Assembly: GCF_001274785.1 (NCBI RefSeq)
Contig: NZ_LHPI01000012.1
Coordinates: forward strand, 237,004-301,003
Direction: 5' to 3'
DNA from: Vibrio hepatarius
GTDB lineage: Bacteria > Pseudomonadota > Gammaproteobacteria > Enterobacterales > Vibrionaceae
Length of the DNA: 64,000 bases
Shown: positions 1 through 11,380 of the stretch, piece after piece
How positions within the stretch are numbered: the stretch's first letter is position 1
How the letters are laid out: every line of letters starts with the position of its first letter
Notes under the pieces: model-generated
The model's database searches: none
Told to the model about the DNA's origin: nothing
Seen by the model: the letters and a program-made list of their open reading frames with translations, nothing else
Made by a program: the position numbers and the translations under genes

Positions 1-880
1 TACCCAGTTTCAGAGCCAGCGCCGAAGCCACGTAGATCGAAGAGTATGTACCCACTGTGATACCCAGTAGAAGCGCAGTCGCAAAGCCGTGAATCATCGC
101 ACCGCCTTGAGTAAACAGCGCAATGACTACGAACAAAGTGGTCGCAGAGGTGATCAATGTACGGCTCAATGTTTGCGTGATTGAGCTGTTCATGATTTCT
201 GCTGGTTCACCTTTACGCATCTTACGGAAGTTTTCACGGATACGGTCAAATACAACGATGGTATCGTTGAGCGAGTAACCGACAACCGTTAACAGTGCCG
301 CAACGATGGTTAAGTCCACTTCGATTTGCATCAAAGAGAAAATACCTAGCGTGATGATAACGTCGTGCGCCAGTGCCAGTACCGCACCGGCAGCTAAACG
401 CCACTCGAATCGAACCGATACGTAGATAAGAATACAGATCAGAGACACGAGAATCGCAAGACCACCCGCTTCTGTAAGCTCGTCACCAACGTTTGGACCA
501 ACGAACTCGATACGACGCATTTCTACGTTCTCGCCCGTACCTTGTTTGATAGCGGCGATGATCTGGTTGCCCAGCGTTTCACCTGCAATATCTTCACGAG
601 GACGAAGACGAACCATCACGTCACGTGCTGAACCAAAGTTCTGCACCGTCGCGTCACCAAAGCCTTCCGCTTCTAATGAAGAGCGGATTCGCTCTAGGTT
701 CGCAGGCTGTTCAAAGCCGACTTCGATCAACGTACCGCCGGTAAAGTCCAGCCCCCAGTTCAACCATTTGGTAGAGAGAGTGAAGATAGCCGCACCGATC
801 ATCACAAGAGACAATACGAACGCGACTTTCGACCAACGCATAAAGTCGATCGTTTTTTCTGCTTTTAGAATTTGAAACAT
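1..880 (-). CDS. secF: Protein translocase subunit SecF (3' end outside window)
   Basis: SecF is the inner-membrane partner of SecD in the SecDF-YajC complex, which uses the proton gradient to help pull secreted proteins out through SecYEG. Reading leftward from the ATG at 880, about 293 residues are visible: an N-terminal membrane segment, the motif WGLDFTGGTLIEV, a periplasmic loop, then several membrane segments including VGYSLNDTIVVFDRIREN. The family is usually about 315 residues, so roughly the last 20 lie beyond the left edge. It follows secD after 15 bp and is last in the queA-tgt-yajC-secD-secF run. The visible part has no frameshift. Confidence 0.97.
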   Translation of the reverse strand, partial: MFQILKAEKTIDFMRWSKVAFVLSLVMIGAAIFTLSTKWLNWGLDFTGGTLIEVGFEQPANLERIRSSLEAEGFGDATVQNFGSARDVMVRLRPREDIAGETLGNQIIAAIKQGTGENVEMRRIEFVGPNVGDELTEAGGLAILVSLICILIYVSVRFEWRLAAGAVLALAHDVIITLGIFSLMQIEVDLTIVAALLTVVGYSLNDTIVVFDRIRENFRKMRKGEPAEIMNSSITQTLSRTLITSATTLFVVIALFTQGGAMIHGFATALLLGITVGTYSSIYVASALALKLG

Positions 881-895
881 GACTAATTCCCAGCC

Positions 896-2752
896 TTAGA
901 TCGACAGTTTGTTTACGCGTTTGCCGCCATAAAGCAGGTTCACGACACAACGTGTACCAATAATGGCTGTAAACATAGAGGTTAAGATACCGATAGACAG
1001 TGTTACCGCGAAGCCTTTGATCGCACCTGTACCGACAGCGAATAGGATAATCGCTGTGATAAGAGTGGTGATGTTTGCATCGGCGATAGTGCTGAACGCG
1101 TTTGCGTAACCTTGGTGAATCGCTTGTTGCGGATTACGTCCGTCACGCAGCTCTTCACGGATACGCTCAAAGATAAGCACGTTCGCATCGACCGCCATAC
1201 CAACCGTCAACACGATACCCGCAATACCCGGTAGCGTCATGGTTGCGCCTGGGATCATTGACATTACACCGATGATTAACACTAGGTTCGCCATCAACGC
1301 CATGTTGGCGATAAAGCCAAACTTACGGTAGTAAAGCAGAGTGAACAGCATTACTGCCACCATACCCCAGATACACGCTTGAATACCCATATCGATATTC
1401 TGTTGACCCATAGATGGACCAATGGTGCGCTCTTCTACAATCGAAATCGGCGCAATCAATGCACCCGCACGAAGTAGTAGTGCTAGGTTGTGCGCTTCTG
1501 CTGCAGAGTCGATACCTGTGATACGGAAGTTACGGCCAAGCGCTGACTGAATCGTCGCTTGGTTAATCACTTCTTCGTGCTTGGTCAGAATTACTTTGCC
1601 TTCAGGCGTACGACGACCACTGTCTTTGTACTCGGCAAATACCGTAGCCATCAGCTTGCCAATATTCTTCTTGGAGAATGCTGACATCTTGCTGCCACCT
1701 TCGCTATCTAGCGAAATATTTACCTGTGGACGACCGTATTCATCAACACTTGAGCTTGCATCCGTGATGCTAGAACCACCAAGAATGACACGCTTTTTCA
1801 GTACCACTGGGCGACCATCGCGGTCTAGCTTGATTTCGCTACCCGCTGGTGCGCGACCACTTGCTGCGGCAGCAAGGTCGGCTTTTGAGTCAACTTCGCG
1901 AAATTCAAGTGTTGCGGTTGCACCAAGAATTTCTTTCGCACGAGCCGTGTCCTGAACACCAGGCAGTTCAACAACGATACGGCTTGCGCCTTGACGTTGA
2001 ACCAGTGGTTCAGCAACACCCAGTTCATTCACACGGTTACGTAGAATGGTGATGTTCTGTTCAACCGCGTAGTTGCGAATTTCAGTTAGACGTTGCTCAG
2101 TAAACGAAGCTTTAAGCGCAAAACGGCTATCTGAACCTGTTTCGCTAAACAGCATATCTGGGTGATTTTTTTCCAGTACGCTTTTCGCTTGCGCCAGTTG
2201 TTCTTCGTTACGAAGTACCACTTCAACAGCGTCTTTTCCTGACGGACGAATCGAACGGTAACGAATCTTCTCTTCACGCAGTTCACTACGGAAAGCTTCT
2301 TCTTGCTGACCAACCAGTTTTTCCATCGCGGCGTCCATATCCACTTCCATCAAGAAGTGAACACCACCACGTAGATCAAGACCAAGTTTCATTGGCGCAG
2401 CGCCAATAGACTCAAGCCAGTCAGGAGTAGAAGGTGCTAGGTTCAACGCAACGATTGTGTCGCGACCTAGAGCTTCGTTAATAATATCGCGGGCACTAAT
2501 CTGAGTATCAGTGTCGTTGAAACGAACAAGAATGGATCCATTTTCAAGAGCAATGGATTTATGAGATAAGCCCTGTTTATCTAGAGCTTGAGTGACAGTA
2601 TCCAGCGTTGACATATCTACAGAGGCGCCACGCGCCCCTGTAACTTGAATAGCCGGATCTTCACCGTAAATGTTCGGAAGTGCATACAATGCTGCAATGG
2701 CAATGGTAAACACCACCATCAAGTACTTCCACAATGGATAGCGGTTTAACAC
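896..2752 (-). CDS. secD: Protein translocase subunit SecD
   Basis: SecD (618 residues) forms SecDF-YajC with the neighbouring genes. Visible parts are an N-terminal membrane helix (about residues 10-28), the [15 protein letters not shown] motif that opens the first periplasmic domain, the long P1 domain, and a C-terminal bundle of membrane helices with [26 protein letters not shown], the conserved signature holding acidic residues needed for proton coupling. Length equals that of the E. coli protein. The start 21 bp after the yajC stop fits an operon with yajC and secF. Confidence 0.98.
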   Translation of the reverse strand: MLNRYPLWKYLMVVFTIAIAALYALPNIYGEDPAIQVTGARGASVDMSTLDTVTQALDKQGLSHKSIALENGSILVRFNDTDTQISARDIINEALGRDTIVALNLAPSTPDWLESIGAAPMKLGLDLRGGVHFLMEVDMDAAMEKLVGQQEEAFRSELREEKIRYRSIRPSGKDAVEVVLRNEEQLAQAKSVLEKNHPDMLFSETGSDSRFALKASFTEQRLTEIRNYAVEQNITILRNRVNELGVAEPLVQRQGASRIVVELPGVQDTARAKEILGATATLEFREVDSKADLAAAASGRAPAGSEIKLDRDGRPVVLKKRVILGGSSITDASSSVDEYGRPQVNISLDSEGGSKMSAFSKKNIGKLMATVFAEYKDSGRRTPEGKVILTKHEEVINQATIQSALGRNFRITGIDSAAEAHNLALLLRAGALIAPISIVEERTIGPSMGQQNIDMGIQACIWGMVAVMLFTLLYYRKFGFIANMALMANLVLIIGVMSMIPGATMTLPGIAGIVLTVGMAVDANVLIFERIREELRDGRNPQQAIHQGYANAFSTIADANITTLITAIILFAVGTGAIKGFAVTLSIGILTSMFTAIIGTRCVVNLLYGGKRVNKLSI

Positions 2753-2773
2753 AGCGAGGATCCTTTAGCTGTT

Positions 2774-3103
2774 TTATAGAGACTTCAGCGTACCCTTTGG
2801 TAGCACTGCAGTAACGAAGTCTTTCTTGATCACTACTTCGTTGTTGGTGTTCAGCTCGATAGTGATGAAGTCGTTGTCTTCTGCGATCTTAGTGATTTTA
2901 CCAACTAGACCACCGCTAGTTAGAACTTCGTCACCTTTGCCCATAGAAGCCATTAGGTTTTTGTGCTCTTTTACACGCTTAGCTTGTGGACGGTAGATCA
3001 TGAAGTAGAAGATCACCGCAAACATACCTAGCATGATAATCATTTCAAAACCGCCACCTGCTGGTGCGCCTTCTGCTGCTGCATGAGCTTGAGAGATAAA
3101 CAT
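2774..3103 (-). CDS. yajC: Preprotein translocase accessory subunit YajC
   Basis: A 109-residue single-span membrane protein of the SecDF-YajC complex. The one hydrophobic helix lies near residues 19-38 and is followed by the family hallmark YFMIYRPQAKRVKEHKNLM and the small cytoplasmic domain with GDEVLTSGGLVGKI. Its position directly before secD is the standard order. The 163-bp gap to tgt holds two hairpins, so yajC-secD-secF may have its own promoter or partial readthrough from tgt. Confidence 0.97.
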   Translation of the reverse strand: MFISQAHAAAEGAPAGGGFEMIIMLGMFAVIFYFMIYRPQAKRVKEHKNLMASMGKGDEVLTSGGLVGKITKIAEDNDFITIELNTNNEVVIKKDFVTAVLPKGTLKSL

Positions 3104-3165
3104 TAAAACGTCCTCATTATTTTATTATTAATAATCCAAATGGGGCTTTCGCGATTGAGAATCAA

Positions 3166-3259
3166 GAGAGAGTGTTTTTATTAGAGATCACTCTCTCAAA
3201 AATCACGCGCGTCTGCCTAATTTATTAGCAAAAGCCTTTGGCAAAATACCAAAGGCTTT
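3166..3259 (-). terminator. Two hairpins between tgt and yajC
   Basis: Positions 3231-3241 and 3249-3259 form an 11-bp perfect stem (AAAGCCTTTGG with its complement, 7-nt loop). On the minus strand it is followed by TTTTGC, so it may be a leaky terminator after tgt. A second perfect 9-bp stem (GAGAGAGTG, 3166-3174, with 3189-3197) lies closer to yajC and lacks a long T run. Together they suggest transcription is attenuated between tgt and yajC-secDF. Confidence 0.5.
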
Positions 3260-3266
3260 ACATCTA

Positions 3267-4442
<1,176 letters not shown>

Positions 4443-4492
4443 TTAGGGCTTAACCCTACTTTAAGGAGCGGTCGCTTTTCCGTGCGAGAGAC

Positions 4493-4511
4493 AAAGCGGC
4501 GTCTCCGCTTT
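4493..4511. repeat. Small hairpin in the queA-tgt spacer
   Basis: AAAGCGG (4493-4499) and CCGCTTT (4505-4511) can form a 7-bp stem with a 5-nt loop in the 149-bp gap between queA and tgt. No T tract follows on the coding strand, so it is more likely an mRNA structure than a terminator. Confidence 0.35.
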
Positions 4512-4552
4512 GCTTCCTAGCTTACTGCTAGCACTCGTAAATCTATTTTTAA

Positions 4553-5605
4553 CTATGCCGTTTTCTTCTTGATGAACATTGAATCGCCATATGAGAAGAA
4601 ACGGTATTTGTTTTCCACCGCATGCTTGTAAGCATTCATGGTGTTCTCGTATCCAGCGAATGCGCTTACAAGCATGATCAGCGTCGATTCTGGCAAGTGG
4701 AAGTTGGTAATCAAACAATCCACCAATTGGTACTCGTAACCCGGGAAGATAAAGATCTCGGTATCACCAAAGAATGGTTTCAGTTCGGTACCCTTTTTCA
4801 GCGCGTCTTGAGCGGCACTTTCCAGTGAACGTACCGACGTCGTGCCAACCGCGATAATACGACCACCGCGTTGTTTGGTTGCGCTGATAGCGTCAACAAC
4901 CTCTTGTGGGACTTCGACGTATTCCGCGTGCATGTGGTGATCGTTGATATTGTCAACTTTCACTGGCTGGAAGGTACCTGCACCAACGTGCAACGTAACA
5001 TAAGCGAATTCAGCACCTTTTGCTTTGATCTGCTCTAAAAGAACGTCATCAAAGTGCAGACCTGCTGTCGGCGCAGCAACCGCACCTGGCTTTTGGTTGT
5101 ATACCGTTTGGTAGCGCTCTTTGTCGGCGTCTTCATCCGGACGGTCGATGTAAGGAGGAAGCGGCATGTGGCCGATCTCTTCCAGAATTTCCAGTACCGT
5201 TTTGTCTGCGTTGAACTTAAGTTCAAACAGCGCATCATGGCGAGCCACCATCTCTGCTGAGTATTCATCGTTGTCACCAACAATGATGGTCGAACCCGGC
5301 TTTGGCGATTTCGAGCAGCGTACGTGCGCAAGGATGCTCTTGTCATCCAGCATGCGTTCAACCAGCACTTCCAGTTTGCCACCTGACTCTTTGCGACCAA
5401 ACATACGCGCAGGGATCACTCGAGTGTTGTTAAATACAACCAAGTCTCCTGGCTGTACTTGACTCAATACGTCGGTGAAGGTGCCGTCAACTAACTCGCC
5501 CGTATTGCCATCAAGTTGCAGCAATCGGCTCGCGGTACGCTCAGGTTGAGGGTAACGAGCAATGAGTTCGTCTGGCAGGTCAAAGTGGAAATCTGATACT
5601 TGCAT
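4553..5605 (-). CDS. queA: S-adenosylmethionine:tRNA ribosyltransferase-isomerase (QueA)
   Basis: QueA transfers and isomerises the ribosyl part of S-adenosylmethionine onto preQ1-tRNA to give epoxyqueuosine. The protein (350 residues, usual length) starts [19 protein letters not shown] and contains [41 protein letters not shown] and [19 protein letters not shown], all typical of the family. It is the first gene of the leftward run and is divergent from the CBS-domain gene across a 283-bp gap. Confidence 0.98.
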   Translation of the reverse strand: MQVSDFHFDLPDELIARYPQPERTASRLLQLDGNTGELVDGTFTDVLSQVQPGDLVVFNNTRVIPARMFGRKESGGKLEVLVERMLDDKSILAHVRCSKSPKPGSTIIVGDNDEYSAEMVARHDALFELKFNADKTVLEILEEIGHMPLPPYIDRPDEDADKERYQTVYNQKPGAVAAPTAGLHFDDVLLEQIKAKGAEFAYVTLHVGAGTFQPVKVDNINDHHMHAEYVEVPQEVVDAISATKQRGGRIIAVGTTSVRSLESAAQDALKKGTELKPFFGDTEIFIFPGYEYQLVDCLITNFHLPESTLIMLVSAFAGYENTMNAYKHAVENKYRFFSYGDSMFIKKKTA

Positions 5606-5888
5606 GTGCCTAATCTTTTACCGTGGTCTCTATTGGAAATAAAGCGCGTTTTTTCGCAGCCGACTAGTATATGTCGGACGATAGCAATAGCAAGAAAAGA
5701 GATGTGAATTATTGTAATCCAAGTGCTTAAAATGCGTAAAAACGCACCGTGCTGCGACAAGATATTCAGCAAGGTCAAATATACGGTAAATATTTCGTGT
5801 CTAGTAACAAAAACCTGCTTGGCTCTCAAACTCTGCGAGTAAAAATTACTATATTAAAAGAGGACAAAATAATAACTAGGAGGCTGCC

Positions 5889-6329
5889 ATGATTAAGGTC
5901 GAAGACATGATGACGCGTAACCCTCATACGCTGCTTCGCTCCAATAATCTCGCCGACGCCAAGAACATGATGCAAGAGCTCGACATTCGCCACGTGCCGA
6001 TTGTTGACGCGGAAAAACGGTTGCTTGGCGTGGTTTCTCACCGTGATGTACTTGCTGCGCAAGAGTCGAGTTTGCAAAAGCTACCAGATAGCAGCTCTTA
6101 CACTCTAAATACGCCGCTACAAGATGTGATGAAAACGGGTGTCATGTCGGTTGCTCCGCAAGCGGGTTTAAAAGAGAGCGCCTTGTACATGCAAAAGCAC
6201 AAAGTCGGCTGTTTACCTGTGGTAGAAAAAGGCCACTTGGTTGGAATCATCACTGACAGCGACTTTGTCACCATCGCGATCAATCTGCTTGAGTTACAAG
6301 AAGAAGTTGAGCCAGAAGAGCTCGACTAG
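5889..6329 (+). CDS. Two-CBS-domain protein
   Basis: A small soluble protein of 146 residues made almost entirely of two CBS domains. The first (about residues 1-60) has MTRNPHTLLRSNNLADAKNMM and DIRHVPIVDAEKRLLGVVSHRDVL. The second (about 77-140) has MKTGVMSVAPQAGLKESALYM and VGCLPVVEKGHLVGIITDSDFV. Tandem CBS pairs usually bind adenosyl ligands such as AMP, ATP or SAM, but the target of this one cannot be told. An AGGAGG ribosome site precedes the ATG. A similar gene is, from memory, found beside queA in other vibrios. Confidence 0.9.
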   Translation: MIKVEDMMTRNPHTLLRSNNLADAKNMMQELDIRHVPIVDAEKRLLGVVSHRDVLAAQESSLQKLPDSSSYTLNTPLQDVMKTGVMSVAPQAGLKESALYMQKHKVGCLPVVEKGHLVGIITDSDFVTIAINLLELQEEVEPEELD

Positions 6330-6651
6330 ATACACGGCTATTTTTATTGCAACTCTCGGTTTCAGGCGTGTTGCATCCTACGTGCAATAAGTCTGAACCC
6401 TACCCTGTCGCATACCCACTTCCCTGACCTAGGTGAGGACACACCTCAATCTAGTGCTACCACGAATCTCCCACAATCGCTTTAACCCGTTGTAAAAACA
6501 CAAGATTAGATCACGTTTCCCCTAAAAGATTATTAATAAATTCATCAACATAGCGTACTGCGACTAAACTAACAAAAATAACAATAACGGCAAATCAAAT
6601 AACAATAATCAGTTAACACAATTACTCGTAGCTAATTTCCGGGGAGCAATT
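6330..6651. other. Spacer between the CBS protein and the chemoreceptor
   Basis: 322 bp without a gene. An inverted repeat TTATTGCA (6344-6351) and TGCAATAA (6383-6390) with a long loop lies just past the CBS stop. The second half is AT-rich and should hold the chemoreceptor promoter, but no convincing -35/-10 pair was chosen. A strong GGGGAGC ribosome site sits before 6652. Confidence 0.5.
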
Positions 6652-8592
6652 ATGAGTCTTAAAAAACTACTAACCATGGGGTTTGGAGCGATTCTCGCAC
6701 TGATTCTCACCATTTCAGTTATCTCATCGTGGCGTTTCTATCAGTCAAATCATGGGTTCCAAAGTTATCGAGGGCTAGCATTAACCAACGTCGCGATCGG
6801 GCGAGTACAGGCAAACATTCTCGAAGCACGATTGGCCGCGCTGAAATACATTCGTACTCACGAAGCGAGCGAAATGGAGAAATTTACTCAACGCACTTCT
6901 GCCTCTCAACAACTGATCGACGAAGCGAAAGTTAACCACCTGGATGACGCGCAGAAATCTGCACTGGCCGCCGTTACCGAACAACTTCATCAGTATCAGC
7001 TTGGCTTTAACAGCGTGACCGAATTAGTCGATGAGAGAAATCGATTGGTCGACGAACTACTCACACCATCAAGAGTGACGATGAACCAATCTTTAACCAA
7101 CATTGTCAATGACGCGATAGCAAACGATGATTTTGAAGCGGTAGTTAATACCAACCAGCTACAGCTCCATCTACTATTTAGCCAGCGTTACGTATCGAGC
7201 TTTTTAACTACCAATGCTCAGGCAGACGCAGAAAAAGCCGCTAACGAGTTTGAGTTAGCTCGACAGCAAGAGAAGTTAATCAGCTCACAACTCACGGCTT
7301 CTAGCTACCGCTCAGACCTCAATGAGTTGTCTATGGCGTTTGATACTTATCAAACCTCTTTTAAACAAATTTTAGACACCATAAATCAACGCAACGAGAT
7401 TATATCAGGCACCCTAGATGTGCTCGGCGCTTCGATGGCAGCTTCAATTGAAGAACTAAAGCTCGCGATTAAAACCGATCAAGATACGCTAGGCCCTATA
7501 ATGATCGAGCGCTTTAACACCACGCAGTTTATGCTGGTTTTTCTCGCCGCTTTCGTTGTGTTATCTGCACTGGTCATTGCTTATCAAATCTACCGCAGCG
7601 TTATCAAAACCGTCGGTGGTGAGCCAAGCTCGATTCAAGCGATCGTCGAACAGGTTTCATCCGGTGATCTCTCTAGTCAAATTGCCACCAATGGCAAGGA
7701 AACGGGGATTTATGCCAACATCCTCAACATGAGACAAGAACTACGCCGAATCATCGACGGATTCCACCAAATCTCCGACAATGTTTCATCGGCTTCCGTC
7801 GAGCTAACCGCTGTGATGAATGATACCGAGAGCAATGCGCGACAAGAACTGAGCCAGATGGAGCAAATTGCTACTGCGATCAACGAGCTATCAAGCACCG
7901 CCAGCGAAGTCAGCCAAAATGCCGCCAATGCGGAAAACGCCGCGGGTGACGCGACTTTGCAAGTGAAAGATGGCGCCAACGCACTTGATTCAACCGACGA
8001 AATCACACAAAAAGTCATCAGTTCGGTTGACGAAACATCGCGTATTGTCAATCAGTTACAAGAGTACTCGGTTGAAATTGGCACAGTAGTGGAAGTGATC
8101 AACTCTATCTCAGAGCAAACCAACTTGTTGGCACTCAACGCGGCGATAGAAGCGGCGCGCGCTGGTGAACAAGGACGTGGATTCGCGGTGGTTGCAGACG
8201 AAGTACGCTCACTTGCCGCCAAAACTCAGCAGTCAACGATCGATATTCATGAGATCATTTCCAAGCTGCAAGCTCAAGCGAATGATGCGAATGACTTTAT
8301 GCAGTCGAACCTTGTGTTGACCGAAGAATCGAGCAACTACAGTAAGCAGCTCAGAGCCGCGTTCTCTTCGATCACCAACTCAGTTCAACTTATCTCAGAC
8401 ATGAACACACAAGTGGCGACCGCCTCTGAAGAGCAATCAGGTGTCACTCAGGATATCTCACAAAATGTCTCGCTGACCTTCGATCTGGTTCATCAGAACG
8501 TTGCGGGCATACAACAAAGCCAAAAAGCGAGCGAAGAACTGGCGTCTTTAGCCGAAAGACAAAAAGAGCTGTTAGGTTTCTTTAAGCTATAG
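6652..8592 (+). CDS. Methyl-accepting chemotaxis protein
   Basis: A transmembrane chemoreceptor of 646 residues that passes ligand signals to CheA/CheW. It has an N-terminal membrane helix (about residues 8-28), a long helical periplasmic sensor domain (about 29-285, rich in Ala, Gln and Glu, HBM/four-helix-bundle-like), a second membrane helix near 290-312, a HAMP-like linker and the signalling domain. The hairpin tip (about 485-525) has [20 protein letters not shown] followed by [19 protein letters not shown]. The C terminus ends GFFKL without the NWETF-type pentapeptide used for CheR/CheB docking. The ligand cannot be predicted. Confidence 0.95.
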   Translation: MSLKKLLTMGFGAILALILTISVISSWRFYQSNHGFQSYRGLALTNVAIGRVQANILEARLAALKYIRTHEASEMEKFTQRTSASQQLIDEAKVNHLDDAQKSALAAVTEQLHQYQLGFNSVTELVDERNRLVDELLTPSRVTMNQSLTNIVNDAIANDDFEAVVNTNQLQLHLLFSQRYVSSFLTTNAQADAEKAANEFELARQQEKLISSQLTASSYRSDLNELSMAFDTYQTSFKQILDTINQRNEIISGTLDVLGASMAASIEELKLAIKTDQDTLGPIMIERFNTTQFMLVFLAAFVVLSALVIAYQIYRSVIKTVGGEPSSIQAIVEQVSSGDLSSQIATNGKETGIYANILNMRQELRRIIDGFHQISDNVSSASVELTAVMNDTESNARQELSQMEQIATAINELSSTASEVSQNAANAENAAGDATLQVKDGANALDSTDEITQKVISSVDETSRIVNQLQEYSVEIGTVVEVINSISEQTNLLALNAAIEAARAGEQGRGFAVVADEVRSLAAKTQQSTIDIHEIISKLQAQANDANDFMQSNLVLTEESSNYSKQLRAAFSSITNSVQLISDMNTQVATASEEQSGVTQDISQNVSLTFDLVHQNVAGIQQSQKASEELASLAERQKELLGFFKL

Positions 8593-8649
8593 AGCCAAAA
8601 CACTCTCTTGAATTGGCTTTCGAGGGTATGCAAATAGAAAGTACGAAGT

Positions 8650-8680
8650 GGCGAGTGTCAGGTTGAAAGCTGGACTCGCC
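8650..8680. repeat. Stem-loop between the chemoreceptor and the LacI-type gene
   Basis: GGCGAGT (8650-8656) and ACTCGCC (8674-8680) form a 7-bp stem with a 17-nt loop in the gap between two converging genes. No T run follows on either strand, so termination is uncertain. Confidence 0.35.
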
Positions 8681-8714
8681 ATATCCAATCTCAAATGTAC
8701 TGCTTTTTATTGGT

Positions 8715-9716
8715 CTATTCGCTGCGCAGAATTTCTGGAGCACGCTCGAGTGCGGTTATCGCTGGAGCATGGCGAACGACTAATGTCGGCTCCAGCAAAG
8801 TTGGCGACTGTTCCAACTCTCCATCTTGCAATGCGGCAATCATCTTATCGAACCCCAATAGCGCGATTTGTTTCATCGGTTGACGGACACTGGAAAAGCC
8901 CAGCGACTGAGCGATAAAGGTGTCATCAAACCCGACGACTTCAACTTGCTTTCTCCGTGCTATCTCCATCGCTTTCATCGCGTTGTACAAATGGCTCGCA
9001 CAGATATCATCGGAGCAAAAGACAGCTTCAAGCTGGGTGTCTTGTTGCGCGATCTCACGTGAGATAAATGCTTGCAGAGACTGCGAAGTGTAAGGTGCCA
9101 GCACACGTTGCTCTGGTAATTCCCGCCCTAACCGTTCCAGTTCACGCCTAAAGCCGATAAAGCGGTCGGAGAGTTTGTCACTCGCGCCGATAAAACCAAT
9201 CCGGTGATAACCTTGCTCAACAAAATATTTGGCCACCAGCTCACCACCGTGACGGTGATTGGTACCAATGCTCGCGGTTTGATTGCTGGTTGCGGTGAGT
9301 AACACCACCGGAAAAGGAAGTGCGTCCAGATCGGCCAAATGCTGTGGTTTTAAAGAACGTGGGATCAAAAACACTCCGTCGACTTTGTGATTAACACACT
9401 CCGACATGAAGGTCTTCTCCAACTGCAAATTATTGCGGCTGTTAAACAGCAAGATACTGCGGCCGTGTTTGTAGGCCTCTTCTTCAAGCACATCAACCAA
9501 CTGAGCGAAAAATGGGTTAGTCATGTTACGCACAATCACGGCAAACAGCTTGGTCGGCTTACGCCGTTTGATAGCAGGCTTCTGATAGTTAAGCGACGCC
9601 ATTGCGCGGTCAACCGCCTGTTTAGCGTCAGGGGACACCTTGTCACTGCCGTTCAAAACCCTTGAGACGGTGGCGATCGATACGCCCGCTTGCTTGGCTA
9701 CATCTCTGATTGTCAT
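8715..9716 (-). CDS. scrR: LacI-family regulator, probable sucrose repressor ScrR
   Basis: A 333-residue LacI-family repressor. The start at 9716 (MTIRDVAKQAGVSIATVSRVLNGSDKVS) puts the helix-turn-helix at the very N terminus as usual; an upstream in-frame start would add 19 unlikely residues. The remainder is a periplasmic-binding-like effector domain (AVIVRNMTNPFFAQLVDVLEEEA onward). It is divergent from the sucrose hydrolase gene, so it most likely represses the scr genes and itself and responds to sucrose, sucrose-6-phosphate or fructose. Three dyads in the shared promoter region are candidate operators. The sugar ligand is inferred from context. Confidence 0.9.
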   Translation of the reverse strand: MTIRDVAKQAGVSIATVSRVLNGSDKVSPDAKQAVDRAMASLNYQKPAIKRRKPTKLFAVIVRNMTNPFFAQLVDVLEEEAYKHGRSILLFNSRNNLQLEKTFMSECVNHKVDGVFLIPRSLKPQHLADLDALPFPVVLLTATSNQTASIGTNHRHGGELVAKYFVEQGYHRIGFIGASDKLSDRFIGFRRELERLGRELPEQRVLAPYTSQSLQAFISREIAQQDTQLEAVFCSDDICASHLYNAMKAMEIARRKQVEVVGFDDTFIAQSLGFSSVRQPMKQIALLGFDKMIAALQDGELEQSPTLLEPTLVVRHAPAITALERAPEILRSE

Positions 9717-9734
9717 ACCATTTACCGCCCCACT

Positions 9735-9750
9735 TTTAGTCGTGACTAAA
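9735..9750. promoter_or_regulatory. Candidate ScrR operator
   Basis: TTTAGTC and GACTAAA are perfect 7-bp arms around a 2-bp centre, 19 bp upstream of the repressor start. Size and symmetry fit a LacI-family operator, and the position suits autoregulation. Confidence 0.6.
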
Positions 9751-9764
9751 TGGTATCGCAAATC

Positions 9765-9788
9765 ATGTAACAAGATTTAGTGTTACAT
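9765..9788. promoter_or_regulatory. Second dyad in the scr divergent promoter region
   Basis: Perfect 8-bp arms ATGTAACA and TGTTACAT separated by 8 bp. The sequence differs from the dyad at 9735-9750, so a different protein may bind. The right arm runs into ATCACA, which resembles one half of a CRP site, but the other CRP half is poor. Confidence 0.45.
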
Positions 9789-9856
9789 CACAGAGCGCTG
9801 CATATTTGACCGTTTTTATCGACAAATCGGTGAATAAACTTGCCGCGCGGTTTTCT

Positions 9857-9867
9857 CCGCTTAGCGG
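9857..9867. promoter_or_regulatory. GC-rich dyad upstream of scrB
   Basis: CCGCT-T-AGCGG, a perfect 5-bp dyad, lies between a weak -35-like TTTTCT (9851-9856) and a good -10-like TATGAT (9874-9879), which are 17 bp apart. A repressor bound here would block the promoter. The promoter is inferred from the hexamers only. Confidence 0.35.
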
Positions 9868-9910
9868 TGTCACTATGATTTTCACAGGCAAAGAACTCAG
9901 GTGGCGTAAC

Positions 9911-11365
9911 GTGGAAAACTTAAAATACAAAACGATCGACTTAGCAACAGAACGCGATGTGCGTAATTTTGAAAAGATCAAAACCAACTCGAAATACAGA
10001 CCTAAGTTTCATATTACGCCACCGCACGGGTTACTCAATGATCCAAACGGTTTCTGCTATTACAACCATCAATACCATTTGTTTTATCAGTGGTTTCCTT
10101 TCGATACCTTCCATGGAATGAAGCATTGGATGCACTTGACCTCATCCGATTTAATCCACTGGCAAGAGCACGGCGCGAAAATCACGCCAACAGAAGGCTA
10201 TGAATCACATGGTGCCTATTCAGGTGCGGCGATCGTTGAAGATGACCAAGCGTACCTATTTTACACCGGTAACATAAAGCTCGAATCCGACCGAGACGCG
10301 AACCAGTGTTTAGCACTACTCAGCTCGGACAACAGCGTGACCAAATATGCGGGCAACCCAGTGATCCAATCGGTGCCGGAAGGCTATACCGGACATGTAC
10401 GAGATCCGAAAGTGCTCAAAGACGGCGGTCGTTACTTCATGTTATTGGGTGCGCAGCGCAAGGCGGATATGAAAGGCTGCATTATCGTTTATAAGTCATT
10501 CGACCTAACGAAATGGGAGTTCCAAGGTGAGCTAAACATCGAGATCAACGCTCCATTTCAATCTGCCTATATGTTTGAGTGCCCAGACTTACTCAAGGTG
10601 GACGGTCAAGATGTACTGATCTTTTCACCGCAAGGCGTGGAGCCACAAGAGTTTCGCTTCCACAACAAATTTAACGTCGTCTACTGCTTAGGCGCGGTCG
10701 ATTTCGACAACTTGAGCTTTAAGGTTGAACATTGGGATGAGCTGGATCGCGGCTTTGACTTCTACGCGCCGCAAACCTTAGCGAACTCACCGGACAAGCC
10801 GACCTTAATCGCTTGGGCAGGTACAGACGAAGAATTGCCAAGCATGGATTACGGCTGGATTCACTGTTTAACCTTGCCGAGAAGTTTGTCGGTCAAACAG
10901 CAGCGCTTACATCAGTATCCGGAAAAACTGTTTGAGAAAGTGCTCGCGGTACAAAGCGAATCTCTGCAGCTCAACGGCGAGCAGTCTATTCACTTAGACA
11001 GCCTCTCTTTTGCTCTCAACCTAGAGCTTGAGCAAGGTGGTTGTAACTTCGAAGTTGCGCTGGTCAATGAGAACAACCGCTCGGTTAACTTAGTTGTGAA
11101 TGACAATCATATCTCACTATTTCGAACCAACTACGAGCACCACGCCGAAGACTGGTGCTTTGGTTCAACACGCGAATTAGAAACAGATTACGACATCAAT
11201 ACGATTTCATTGATATGCGATGAAAGCATCATCGAAATATACATCAATGATGGCCGAGATGTTTTTACCTGTTTGTTTTTCCCACAAGACGTCGAACATC
11301 GACTGCATATTTCTTCAACCGACAATACCAAACTCAACATCAACCTACAGTACCTAACAAAATAA
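9911..11365 (+). CDS. scrB: Sucrose-6-phosphate hydrolase (GH32)
   Basis: Cleaves the sucrose-6-phosphate made by the sucrose PTS into glucose-6-phosphate and fructose. Glycoside hydrolase family 32 motifs are clear: HGLLNDPNGFCYY (aspartate nucleophile), the VRDPKV motif with the transition-state aspartate, and FECPDL with the acid/base glutamate. A C-terminal beta-sandwich follows. The GTG at 9911 was chosen because AGGTGG precedes it and the resulting 484 residues match the family. Upstream in-frame ATGs (9806, 9875) give a long tail, and 9875 overlaps a likely -10 box. It is followed by scrA after 15 bp. Confidence 0.93.
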   Translation: MENLKYKTIDLATERDVRNFEKIKTNSKYRPKFHITPPHGLLNDPNGFCYYNHQYHLFYQWFPFDTFHGMKHWMHLTSSDLIHWQEHGAKITPTEGYESHGAYSGAAIVEDDQAYLFYTGNIKLESDRDANQCLALLSSDNSVTKYAGNPVIQSVPEGYTGHVRDPKVLKDGGRYFMLLGAQRKADMKGCIIVYKSFDLTKWEFQGELNIEINAPFQSAYMFECPDLLKVDGQDVLIFSPQGVEPQEFRFHNKFNVVYCLGAVDFDNLSFKVEHWDELDRGFDFYAPQTLANSPDKPTLIAWAGTDEELPSMDYGWIHCLTLPRSLSVKQQRLHQYPEKLFEKVLAVQSESLQLNGEQSIHLDSLSFALNLELEQGGCNFEVALVNENNRSVNLVVNDNHISLFRTNYEHHAEDWCFGSTRELETDYDINTISLICDESIIEIYINDGRDVFTCLFFPQDVEHRLHISSTDNTKLNINLQYLTK

Positions 11366-11380
11366 TAAGTGGTGAACAGA

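Noticed and set aside
4461..4718. 85-codon minus-strand frame over the queA 3' end
   Set aside because: It overlaps queA in another frame and has no ribosome site or family likeness.
5491..6077. Two minus-strand frames (112 and 83 codons) over the queA start and CBS gene
   Set aside because: They are shadows of queA and the CBS gene or run through the AT-rich promoter gap.
9763..9987. 74-codon minus-strand frame upstream of the LacI-type gene
   Set aside because: It is antisense to the scrB start and promoter and shows no protein-like composition.
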